Source: Alphaproteobacteria bacterium
Lineage (GTDB): Bacteria; Pseudomonadota; Alphaproteobacteria; Caulobacterales; Parvularculaceae
Reading direction: 5' to 3'
Assembly: GCA_016125455.1 (NCBI GenBank)
Contig: WGLS01000001.1
Span: 732,221-796,220 of the forward strand
Length of the DNA stretch: 64,000 nucleotides
Each line of letters begins with the position of its first letter. The first letter of the stretch is position 1. Positions 7,538 to 15,020 of this stretch are shown here, in pieces. The translations under genes were made by a program, and so were the position numbers. The notes under the pieces are model-generated. The model had not been told where the DNA came from and did not search any database. It saw only the letters and a list, made by a program, of their open reading frames with translations.

Positions 7538-9544
7538 TCAAAACGGCCGTATGCCGAACGCCTCGTGGATCTCCGCCGGGCGGAACATCGCCGTTCCCTT
7601 GATGGCCGTATCGACCTTCAAAAGGTCGGCGAGGCGCTCCGTCGGGTCGCCGTCGACGAGGATGAGATAGGCTTTCTTGCCGGGCGTCACGGAGCCAAGC
7701 GACTGGTCGACCTGCATGCGCCGCGCCGCGCCGATTGTCGCGAGCTGCAGGACGTCCGTAGCCGGGATGCCCGCTTCGCCCAGCAGTTCAAGCTCGCGCA
7801 GGAGCACGAAACCCGGATAGGCGGAGTCCGTGCCCGGAAGGATGGGAATGCCTTCCTCATGCAGCTTCGTCACGATCTTCTTCGCCACGGCGGACGTCGC
7901 CCGGCCCTCCGCTTCGAGGCCCTTGTTGAAGCCTTCCGTCGCGATGAGGCCCGCGCGCTCCGCTTCGGGCAGGTTGTCGCGAAAGCGGACGGCGTCCATC
8001 GACGTCTCGCCGGGAACGTTCAGGAACATCTCCTGGAAGATCGTGAAAGTCGGGTCGTGGGCGACGCCTTTCTCCTTCATCAGGTCAAGGAGGGCGCGGA
8101 ATGCCGGTCCTTCGACATCGAGCTCGCCGCCCTCGCGGGTCGGCACGATGAAGCGCTGCGGCGTGCGGGTGTCGATCTCCTTTGCGCCGTCGACGAAGTT
8201 GAGGAACACCATGTTGATGTGCGTGATCTCGTCATAGCCGGCGCGGATCGCCTCCTCCGCCGTCATGCCCGACGGGATATGTCCAAGTACGGACATGCCG
8301 CGCGCGTGCGCGGCCTCCGCGATCGGCGCGACCCATGCGGGGTCGATCGAGGAATATAGCTTGATGCCGAGAAAGCCGCGCTGCGCGTACCAGTCGACGA
8401 AGGAAAGCGCCTCGCCAAGGTCGTCGGCGAGCATGCCCGTCGGCGCCGCGAAGGGCGAGCGCCTGTCGATGAAGCCCATGGGGTAGACGTCGGGCGCGGC
8501 GAACTCGCCCGCCGCCGTCTTTCGCCGCAGCTTAACGATATAGTCGGGGTCGTTCGCCATGTCGCGGATCGACAGGACGCTAGCGGAGAGATAGTTGAAC
8601 AGATTGTCCGTACCCACATGGGCGTGCATGTCCCACAGGGCGGGCATCAGCGTCTTGCCCTTCGCGTCGATGGCCATCGCGCCGTCCGGCGCGGCGACGC
8701 TGCGGTCATAAACGGCCGAGATGACGCCGTCCTGCAGGAAGACGGTCGCGCGCGGGGCCACTTCGCCCTCAATGCTGTCGAACAGCTTCGCATTGCGAAT
8801 GACGACGAGGCCGGAGGCGTCGTGCGCGAACGCGTCGGAGAGCTCGGCGGTCTTGTCGTCGGTCGCCGCGTCCTGACGCGCCTTCATCGCCGGCATCGCA
8901 GAGGCCATGCCCTCGGGCGCGATAGCGAACCAGCCATAGTCGGCGCCGAACAGGTTTTTGTCCTCGTCAAGCCAGATATAGTCCGGGTACGGCGAGGCGG
9001 CGTATAGGGCGTAAAGCGTGGCGTCAGTGGCGCCGCCCGGCCCCTCGAACGCCTGCGTTTCGATTTCCTCGATGCGCAATTCCCCGGCGGGCAGGGTCGC
9101 CATGCGTCCGTCGGCGTCGGCGAGGAGGGCGCGGGCAAGGATCGCCGCGTGCTCCGGCGAGCTCGCGCCCTGCAGCCGGTAAAGCGCCGGCGCGGCGAGA
9201 CGCCGCTCGCCGCCGCCGGTCGCGGTCGACCAGCGCGCGACGCCGTTCTCGATGCTGAATGTCTCTGCGGCGTCGCCCTTGCGATAGTTCTTGCCTTCGA
9301 TGCTGATTTCGACGGGAACGCCATCGCTGTTCAGGCGATACCGCGCGGTGATCTCCGGCCCGCGTCCGCGGTCATTGAACGAGAACGAATAGGAGAGGGC
9401 GCCGTCCGCGCCGTCCTCTACGATGAGCGCGCCAGACTTCTCGCCAATGGTCAGCCAGTCATAGCGGCGCGTCTCGGCCGAAGCCGGCGCCAGCGCCGTC
9501 GTCGCCGATATGATCCCTACAAGGAGGAACAATTGGATTCGCAT
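7538..9544 (-). CDS. Exported amidohydrolase-family protein
   Basis: A 668-residue protein with a cleavable signal peptide (MRIQLFLLVGIISATTALAPASA). An N-terminal domain of about 230 residues has no family I can name. It is followed by a complete amidohydrolase barrel: LWDMHAHV carries the metal HxH, LGHIPSG and ITHIN the two later histidines, and ILPGTDS the catalytic aspartate. The C-terminal SVTPGKKAYLILVDGDP strand closes the sandwich. Unlike the gene at 3812 this one keeps all metal ligands. It is likely a periplasmic metallo-hydrolase (imidazolonepropionase/prolidase-like group); substrate unknown. The ATG at 9544 follows AGGGAGAAA. Confidence 0.85.
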   Translation of the reverse strand: MRIQLFLLVGIISATTALAPASAETRRYDWLTIGEKSGALIVEDGADGALSYSFSFNDRGRGPEITARYRLNSDGVPVEISIEGKNYRKGDAAETFSIENGVARWSTATGGGERRLAAPALYRLQGASSPEHAAILARALLADADGRMATLPAGELRIEEIETQAFEGPGGATDATLYALYAASPYPDYIWLDEDKNLFGADYGWFAIAPEGMASAMPAMKARQDAATDDKTAELSDAFAHDASGLVVIRNAKLFDSIEGEVAPRATVFLQDGVISAVYDRSVAAPDGAMAIDAKGKTLMPALWDMHAHVGTDNLFNYLSASVLSIRDMANDPDYIVKLRRKTAAGEFAAPDVYPMGFIDRRSPFAAPTGMLADDLGEALSFVDWYAQRGFLGIKLYSSIDPAWVAPIAEAAHARGMSVLGHIPSGMTAEEAIRAGYDEITHINMVFLNFVDGAKEIDTRTPQRFIVPTREGGELDVEGPAFRALLDLMKEKGVAHDPTFTIFQEMFLNVPGETSMDAVRFRDNLPEAERAGLIATEGFNKGLEAEGRATSAVAKKIVTKLHEEGIPILPGTDSAYPGFVLLRELELLGEAGIPATDVLQLATIGAARRMQVDQSLGSVTPGKKAYLILVDGDPTERLADLLKVDTAIKGTAMFRPAEIHEAFGIRPF

Positions 9545-9965
9545 GGGTTTCTCCCTTTCGTTCCCTGAAGCTTTTTCTTGCGCCTCAGGGCGAAGAAATG
9601 ATGCTGGTCTGTCGCCGGCCGCGAGCCTTCTTGCGCAGTCTGCCGCGACGCGCGGGGAGGGGCAATCGCTTGAGAACAGGCGCCTGCTCCGTCATCCTGA
9701 CGAAAGTCAGGATCCAGCCTTGCGCCTTTCGCGCCGGTCGCCCCATGGATCCCGGATCAAGTCCGGGATGACGGCCGAGGGCAGCGTTGCCTGTCATCCC
9801 GGCCTGGGCGCTTCAGCGTGGCGGAGCCGGGGTCTCTCCCGGATGCCGCACAAGATCCCGGATAGCCGCTGGCGCGGTTTCCGGGATGACAGTGTGCGGA
9901 GGGGCGCCTGAAGCGGACATCCGCTTGTCCGTCATCGTGACAGATAGGATCCAGCCGATACGCGC
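9545..9965. repeat. Repeat-filled spacer with several dispersed palindromes
   Basis: No gene is visible in these 421 bases. It holds CCTGACgaaaGTCAGGATCCAG near 9696, CCCGGATCaagTCCGGGATGAC near 9752, a longer inverted pair built from TGTCATCCCGG and CCGGGATGACA (about 9793-9892), and a decayed copy at about 9930-9955. These are families of dispersed intergenic palindromes common in alphaproteobacteria. Their role is unknown; they may act as mRNA 3' stabilisers between the two leftward genes. Confidence 0.65.
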
Positions 9966-10865
9966 TCAGGCGAGGATCACCGTCCGCCGGCCCGTAACGA
10001 AGACGCGATGCTCCGCGTGCTGCTTGACCGCGCGCGCGAGGACCGAGGCTTCCACCTCGCGGCCAATCGCCGCCATTTCCGCCGCGCTAGTCGCATGGGT
10101 GACGCGGGCGACGTCCTGCTCGATGATCGGGCCTTCGTCGAGGTCGGCGGTGACATAGTGCGCCGTCGCGCCAATCAGCTTCACGCCGCGGTCGTGCGCC
10201 TGGTGATAGGGCTTTGCGCCCTTGAAGCTCGGCAGGAATGAATGGTGGATGTTGATGCAGCGCCCGGCAAGCGACGCGGCGAACCCGTTCGACAGGATCT
10301 GCATGTAGCGCGCGAGCACGACAAGCTCCGCGTCCGCCTCGGCGATCGCCCGGCCAAACGCGGCCTCCTGCTGCGGCTTTGTTTCCTTCGTGATAGGAAG
10401 GTAGTGGTACGGAATGTCGCGCCGGTCGGCGAGAGGGCGCAGCGCCTCATGGTTTGAGGCCACCCCGACAATCTCGATCGGCGCAGCGCCGATGCGTTGC
10501 TTGTGGAGGAGGGCGTCGAGGCAGTGGTCGAGCCGCGAGACCGCGACGAGGACGCGCATCGGCCGGGTTGCGTCGTGGAAGGCGTAGTCGAGGTTCAGTT
10601 CCGCCGCCAGCGAGCGGAACGCGTCGGTGAGGCGGTCGGCGCAGGCCATCGGGCTCTTCAGCTCGATCCGGACGAGGAATTCCTTCGTGTCAGGGTCGCC
10701 ATAGACGGCCGCGCCGCGCACGTCGCACCCCTCGCCTGCGAGCACCGGCGTCATCCGCGCCAGCACGCCCGGCTGGTCCGGGCAGCGCGCGGCGAGAATG
10801 TAGTCGGCGCCGGAGAGGCGGCCTTCCTTGTGGAATGTCTGGACCTGCTTCTGGCTCGGCGGCAT
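9966..10865 (-). CDS. purU: Formyltetrahydrofolate deformylase
   Basis: A 299-residue enzyme that hydrolyses 10-formyl-THF to THF and formate, supplying formate for PurT-dependent purine synthesis and balancing one-carbon pools. An N-terminal ACT domain (residues about 18-100; LAARCPDQPGVLARMT) is followed by the formyltransferase-type catalytic domain with NIHHSFLPSFKGAKPYHQA and LDEGPIIEQD. The conserved Asn-His-Asp triad is visible there. The usual length is about 280-290. The ATG at 10865 was chosen because AGGAGG lies upstream and the longer frame runs through a tandem repeat. Gene stands alone. Confidence 0.94.
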   Translation of the reverse strand: MPPSQKQVQTFHKEGRLSGADYILAARCPDQPGVLARMTPVLAGEGCDVRGAAVYGDPDTKEFLVRIELKSPMACADRLTDAFRSLAAELNLDYAFHDATRPMRVLVAVSRLDHCLDALLHKQRIGAAPIEIVGVASNHEALRPLADRRDIPYHYLPITKETKPQQEAAFGRAIAEADAELVVLARYMQILSNGFAASLAGRCINIHHSFLPSFKGAKPYHQAHDRGVKLIGATAHYVTADLDEGPIIEQDVARVTHATSAAEMAAIGREVEASVLARAVKQHAEHRVFVTGRRTVILA

Positions 10866-10936
10866 TTCGGCGGGCTCCCCCTCCTTGTGGCGACCAATGT
10901 GGACCACGCGCGTATCTTCGAGCGCCGGTTCTAGCA

Positions 10937-11000
10937 AGTTTGGGGCCGGGCGAGTTTGGGGCCGGGCGAGTTCGGGGCCTGACAAGTTCAGGACCGGCGC
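10937..11000. repeat. Four degenerate 16-bp tandem repeats upstream of purU
   Basis: Copies of AGTTTGGGGCCGGGCG, the last two diverged, stand head to tail between the purU start and the divergent lipoprotein gene. They are not coding. Confidence 0.6.
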
Positions 11001-11120
11001 TGCCGATCACGCTGGACTGGCGGTGGGGTCCGGGCGAGCATCGCCGCATGGTTGCGCGCCCGGCCCTGTCGGCGTGGCCGCCAATGAAGATTGCGGCGAG
11101 GATTGCGGCGAGGAGTGGGG

Positions 11121-11762
11121 ATGATGATGACGACCCGAAGGACGGTGATCGGCGCCTGCGCGGCGGCCGCGATGCTGGCCGGCTGCGGCCAGGAGACGTC
11201 CCGGAAGGCGCCCGGGGAGGCGGGGCATGACGGCCACGTCGATTCCGCCGCTGGTGAAATGGTCGCCGAGGGCGGGATGGCGGCCGTCGAAGCAATGGAC
11301 GACGAAACAACGGAAGACGGGGAAATGGAGATCGCCGGGGCGCCCGAGGACGAGGCCGCACAATCGTCGGGGCCGAGCCTCGCCGTCCAGCTTTCCGGCA
11401 CGCGCTGGTCGGTCGTCGCGATCCGCGGCGCGCCGCTCGATCCGAACGCCGGCGGCCGCGCGCCGGAGATCGTCTTCCTCGACGGGACGCGCGCCTCGTT
11501 CACCGGCGGCTGCAACCGATTCGTCGGTTCGTACGCCTACGGATGGCCGGAGGCGCTGTCGTTCGGAGGCGACTTCGCCGGCACGCGCATGGCGTGCCCC
11601 GATCCGCTGATGGCGCAGGATAACGCCCTCGCCGATGCCGCAAGGATCATTGCGACCGACGGCGGCAAGGCGGGCGGCAAGGCGATCGTCGACGCCGACG
11701 GCGGGGAGCTTGTGGCTCTTGTCGCCCTGCCGCCCGAGGATGCGGGTCTCGAACAGGAATAG
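11121..11762 (+). CDS. META-domain lipoprotein
   Basis: A 213-residue protein. MMMTTRRTVIGACAAAAMLAGC is a lipoprotein signal whose lipobox Cys becomes the mature N-terminus. An acidic linker of about 70 residues follows, then a META (HslJ-like) domain: LSGTRWSVVAIRG, EIVFLDGTRASFTGGCNRF and FAGTRMACPDPLM. The two Cys and the GGCNR motif are diagnostic of META domains, known from HslJ and heat-shock/novobiocin-resistance proteins, with no known catalysis. AGGAG precedes the three consecutive ATGs; the first is used here. It probably forms an operon with the next lipoprotein, 12 bp downstream. Confidence 0.82.
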   Translation: MMMTTRRTVIGACAAAAMLAGCGQETSRKAPGEAGHDGHVDSAAGEMVAEGGMAAVEAMDDETTEDGEMEIAGAPEDEAAQSSGPSLAVQLSGTRWSVVAIRGAPLDPNAGGRAPEIVFLDGTRASFTGGCNRFVGSYAYGWPEALSFGGDFAGTRMACPDPLMAQDNALADAARIIATDGGKAGGKAIVDADGGELVALVALPPEDAGLEQE

Positions 11763-11774
11763 GAAATCCGAACA

Positions 11775-12203
11775 ATGAGGACGATGTCGATGCTGCTGGC
11801 CGCAGCCGCGCTGACGCTGGCGATGGCGTCCGCCGCCTGCTCCGGCGCGCCGCAGGACGCGGGGCAGGACGCGGGGCAGGCTGATTCCGGGGCGGGGTTC
11901 GAAAACCGCGTATGGATGCAGGACGACGCCGCGAGCGGTCGGCCCGGCGTCATGCGCGTCTTCCTGTCGGGCGGGTCGCTGATCATGGATTCCTGCTGGG
12001 AGACCTACCGCCTCGCCGCGTGGCGACGCATCGATGCCGATACGATCGCGTGGGACGAGGACGGCGTTGAGATCGTCGCCGGCGTTGCGGCGCCCGAAGA
12101 CGGTCGCCTGATGCTGACGCTTAAGCTGCGCGGCGGCGAGGAAACGATGGCGCTCGGCGAGGCCGCTGCGCCTTATCTGTGCCCGGACGTTCCGAAGGAA
12201 TAG
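11775..12203 (+). CDS. Small lipoprotein of unknown function
   Basis: A 142-residue protein with a lipoprotein signal (LALAMASAAC-type lipobox near residue 22; sequence MASAACSG). A short repeat follows that encodes DAGQ twice (12-bp tandem repeat at about 11863-11886). The globular part has two Cys that could pair. It reads like a lipocalin- or META-neighbour-type beta protein (VWMQDD, MRVFLSGGSLIMDSCWETYRL), but I do not recognise a family. It lies 12 bp after the META gene and is likely co-transcribed. Confidence 0.7.
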   Translation: MRTMSMLLAAAALTLAMASAACSGAPQDAGQDAGQADSGAGFENRVWMQDDAASGRPGVMRVFLSGGSLIMDSCWETYRLAAWRRIDADTIAWDEDGVEIVAGVAAPEDGRLMLTLKLRGGEETMALGEAAAPYLCPDVPKE

Positions 12204-12239
12204 GCGCGCGCAGGCGCGCCGGGTCGCCTCGAACCGGGG

Positions 12240-13004
12240 CTAGAAGTCTTCCTCGCGCGACGGTCCGGATGTGAACCGGCCGAGAAAGCTCGCCAGGATC
12301 GCCAGCGCCGCATCGACAAAAATCGTCGAGAGCATGACCCCCTGAACGATTTCCCGCGCCATGCCGAGCGAGGTGAATTCCTTCAGATCGGGAATGGCTG
12401 TCGCGCCGGACGATGTCGCAAACAGGAAAACGCCGAGACCCGCAGCGATGAGCGCGCGGGCCACAAGCGCGCGGCGCCCTGCGATCGCGCCAACGCCCGC
12501 GTGAATGATCGCCGCCGGCGCCAGCAGGAGAAGGAACGGGTCCGGATAAAAGTCGCGCGCCGCAAGCGCGCCAAGCGCGTCATCAAGCAGCGCGGACATG
12601 AAAAAACCGTTGTCCGGCGTGATGGTCAGGAACCAGACGGCCATGAGGATGAAGTCGGCGAGCGCGACGAACGGCGCCGCGCGCGGCGCAAACAGATAGC
12701 TGGTGAAAAAGCCGGCGATGATCGCGAAAAAGAAGGCGAACTCAGCCGGTTCGCTCGCCAATAGAGAATCGGTCGTTACGCGGATCGACTCGCCGATCAT
12801 CCGGGTTTCGCCGGCCGGCGGCCACGCCGACGCCTGCGGCGGCTGTTCGTCGAATGCGAGCAGGCACAGCCCGCGTCTGTCCTCGTCGGAAAATGTTCCG
12901 TCGGCATAGCATCGCAATTCAATACCGGGCGTCGCGTGCGAAGCGAGCACGATCAACGTCGTCGCGAGCACGATGAAGCGGCAGATGCCGCGGAGCGTTG
13001 TCAT
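12240..13004 (-). CDS. Membrane protein of unknown function
   Basis: A 254-residue protein with an N-terminal signal/anchor helix and a short periplasmic loop containing a Cys pair (RCYADGTFSDEDRRGLC). About five further hydrophobic helices follow (for example AFFFAIIAGFFTSYLFAPRA and PFLLLLAPAAIIHAGVGAIAG). No catalytic motif was recognised. A strong GGGGG-containing ribosome-binding site precedes the ATG. It is convergent with the lipoprotein pair and divergent from the hydrolase at 13229. Confidence 0.62.
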   Translation of the reverse strand: MTTLRGICRFIVLATTLIVLASHATPGIELRCYADGTFSDEDRRGLCLLAFDEQPPQASAWPPAGETRMIGESIRVTTDSLLASEPAEFAFFFAIIAGFFTSYLFAPRAAPFVALADFILMAVWFLTITPDNGFFMSALLDDALGALAARDFYPDPFLLLLAPAAIIHAGVGAIAGRRALVARALIAAGLGVFLFATSSGATAIPDLKEFTSLGMAREIVQGVMLSTIFVDAALAILASFLGRFTSGPSREEDF

Positions 13005-13228
13005 CCGTGCGCCCCCTTTTTTCGGACCAAGGCCGGCCGCGTCGCAACGCCGCCCATGCCGTCAGCGATCCGTTCCCCAATCGCTGCGAGCCTATCGGCG
13101 GGGATCGACAAGTCCAGCGTGCGGCGCCGAATGTTCGCTTTTTGTTTCAGAATTTGCGCAGCGGCGCCATTTACGGGGGCCGTCCGGCGGGGAATGATGG
13201 TCGCGGGAGAGGGGGCGGCGTTTCAGGC

Positions 13229-14767
13229 ATGAGAACCGCGATCGTAACGGTCCACGGCACCGGCGAAGGGCGCGCAGCGCGGGTTGAACCCGCCGTCACG
13301 CCCTGGTGGCGCGATGACAGCGAGTTCTGCCGTGAGCTGAAGGATGCGATCGGCGGCGATGCCGATATTGTCCCGTTCGTGTGGTCCGGGAGGAATTCCG
13401 AGACGGACAGGGTGTTCGCCGCGCGCGACCTCGTCCGCCTCATGAGCGGCGAGACATCGCCTCTCGCCGGCTATGACGCTATCCATTTCGTCAGCCACAG
13501 CCACGGCGGCAATGTCGTCCTGAAGGCGCTGCGCGTCGCCCTTTCGCGCAGTGAACTCGCCTCGCGAATTGGTTCGTGGACGACGGTCGCGACCCCGTTT
13601 TTCAGGGACCGGCTGTCCCGAACGCCGCTGCAACGCTATGGCCTCTATGGCCTCGCTGGGCTCTCGCTCTTCATTGCGGCGCTTGTCATGGCGTATACGG
13701 TGCTTCTCTTCGGCGGCATGGCGGCGATGATCGCCATGATGGGTCCGGACGAATTTCACGCCGCCATGTGCGGCGATGCGTCATCGCCCGGCATGGTCGC
13801 GGCTGAGTTCTGCGCGACGGCGTTTCACTCGGGGCGCGTCGCCGCCGGCGATCTCCTGATCTATGTCGCGGCGGCGGCGCCCGCGGGCGTCGTTTCCTAC
13901 GTCCTCTCGCGGATCCTTCTGGCGCGGTCGGTCAAGGTTCAGATGTTTGGCCGTCGTCGGGCTGCGATCAACGCATCGCGCACGTTCCTCGCAAGCCGGT
14001 TCGCCAATGTCTATCATCCCGCCGACGAGGCGATCCTGTTCCTGCAGCAGGTTGACCGTTTTAGCGCAGAAATGGTGCCGCGCGCTCGCGTGGCGGCGAT
14101 GGTGCGCACCGGAATGCTTGGAACGCTGCTTGGCGTCCTTGTCGCAGCGGCGATCCTGCTGGCGGCCCTGTGGGCCTCGATCGACTTCGATGCGCTCATG
14201 TCGGCTGACAGCATCGTCGCAATGGAGACGCTGCGGATGGCGCGCCCGGAGGCGTTTCATCTTCGGCATTTCGTGAACGCGCTCCTCGGCAACCTGACGG
14301 CGCTCGCTGTGGCGGTGCCGTTCATCGGGGTGGCCGTCTACGGGCTCTATTTCATCTCGGTGCGGCTTGTCGTGGAGCCTCTGATCCACCGCTTGCTGAA
14401 TGACGTGGTTCGGTCGTCGATCCGGAACGCCGCCTACGGCAATGACCTCGTCGGGCTGCGCGTGCTGGCGACTGGGCCGCATATTCCCGATGACCGGCTG
14501 CCTCGCGCGGCGCCTCTGCCCGCGATGTTGCAGGCGGCGCTCGAAGCGCACGTGACCGCCCACGCCCAGGAGACGCTGGCGACCGTCCGGGCGCGTCTTG
14601 TCGCGGGCGTCGAGGGCGGCGCGGGCGGCGACATGGCGTCCGCGGTGATGGAGGAGCTTTCCTGGAACGAACTGGCGCACACGGCCTATTTCAATGCGCC
14701 GGCGGTGCGCGAGCATGTCATTGCGGAGGTCCTGCGGGCGTCCGGCCTGCCGGCGTCGGCGCGCTGA
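13229..14767 (+). CDS. Membrane-anchored alpha/beta-hydrolase-like protein
   Basis: A 512-residue protein. The N-terminal about 130 residues form an alpha/beta-hydrolase core: TAIVTVHGTGEG gives the oxyanion-type strand-turn and FVSHSHGGN the nucleophile elbow, with Ser about residue 91. The rest is mostly membrane: helices at roughly 145-175, 195-225, 300-325 and 355-385, with soluble loops and a C-terminal helical domain. The elbow is SHSHGG, as in many lipase/PGAP1-like proteins. It could be a membrane-acting esterase or lipase; substrate unknown. ATG 13229 follows a GGGAGAGGGGG stretch; a longer frame exists but lacks a site. Confidence 0.7.
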   Translation: MRTAIVTVHGTGEGRAARVEPAVTPWWRDDSEFCRELKDAIGGDADIVPFVWSGRNSETDRVFAARDLVRLMSGETSPLAGYDAIHFVSHSHGGNVVLKALRVALSRSELASRIGSWTTVATPFFRDRLSRTPLQRYGLYGLAGLSLFIAALVMAYTVLLFGGMAAMIAMMGPDEFHAAMCGDASSPGMVAAEFCATAFHSGRVAAGDLLIYVAAAAPAGVVSYVLSRILLARSVKVQMFGRRRAAINASRTFLASRFANVYHPADEAILFLQQVDRFSAEMVPRARVAAMVRTGMLGTLLGVLVAAAILLAALWASIDFDALMSADSIVAMETLRMARPEAFHLRHFVNALLGNLTALAVAVPFIGVAVYGLYFISVRLVVEPLIHRLLNDVVRSSIRNAAYGNDLVGLRVLATGPHIPDDRLPRAAPLPAMLQAALEAHVTAHAQETLATVRARLVAGVEGGAGGDMASAVMEELSWNELAHTAYFNAPAVREHVIAEVLRASGLPASAR

Positions 14768-14788
14768 GGCGCTAGATGTGGCGCCTCA
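14765..14788. terminator. Stem-loop overlapping the stop codon of the hydrolase gene
   Basis: TGAGGCGC-TAGATGTG-GCGCCTCA is an 8-bp perfect stem that includes the TGA stop. No U-tract follows, so it may be an mRNA 3' end or part of the larger palindromic element next to it rather than a classical terminator. Confidence 0.4.
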
Positions 14789-14864
14789 ACAGGTTGTCCT
14801 GCGGCGCAGGTCGTTGAGAGCCGATTTCGCCAGAATGACTCCAGCCTGTCGATAAATTTTCTTG

Positions 14865-14902
14865 TTAAGGGCTGTCAGCAGAACTCTGCTGACAGCCCTT
14901 AA
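14865..14902. repeat. 17-18 bp perfect hairpin inside the nested element
   Basis: The left arm TTAAGGGCTGTCAGCAG pairs with CTGCTGACAGCCCTTAA around a loop of about four bases. Because the flanks are A/T rich on both sides (TTTTCTTG before, TTTTTC after), it could terminate transcripts from both convergent genes. Confidence 0.75.
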
Positions 14903-14913
14903 TGAGCAGCATT

Positions 14914-14992
14914 TTTCTAAATGAAATCGACGTCAAGGGCGGCTTTGCCGCCGCGAAGCGGCTTCGCCCTTGACGTCGATTTCATTTAGAAA
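14914..14992. repeat. 28-bp perfect-arm palindrome inside the nested element
   Basis: The 28 bases at 14914-14941 (starting TTTCTAAATG, ending CAAGGGCG) are the exact reverse complement of 14965-14992. The 23-base interior contains a further 5-bp pair GCCGC/GCGGC. No mismatch was seen along the 28 pairs. Confidence 0.85.
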
Positions 14993-15020
14993 CACTGGGA
15001 CAACCTGTTGAGTCCAGGCG

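Larger units (their letters stand above)
14785..15012. repeat. Nested palindromic element with 15-bp terminal inverted repeats
   Basis: The outer arms are CTCAACAGGTTGTCC (14785-14799) and its perfect complement (14998-15012). Inside lie two further palindromes, annotated separately at 14865-14902 and 14914-14992. An 8-bp direct repeat AGGCGCTA flanks the element loosely (14767-14774 and 15016-15023). No open reading frame lies inside. It sits between two convergent genes. It could be a non-autonomous mobile element or a bidirectional transcription barrier. Confidence 0.7.
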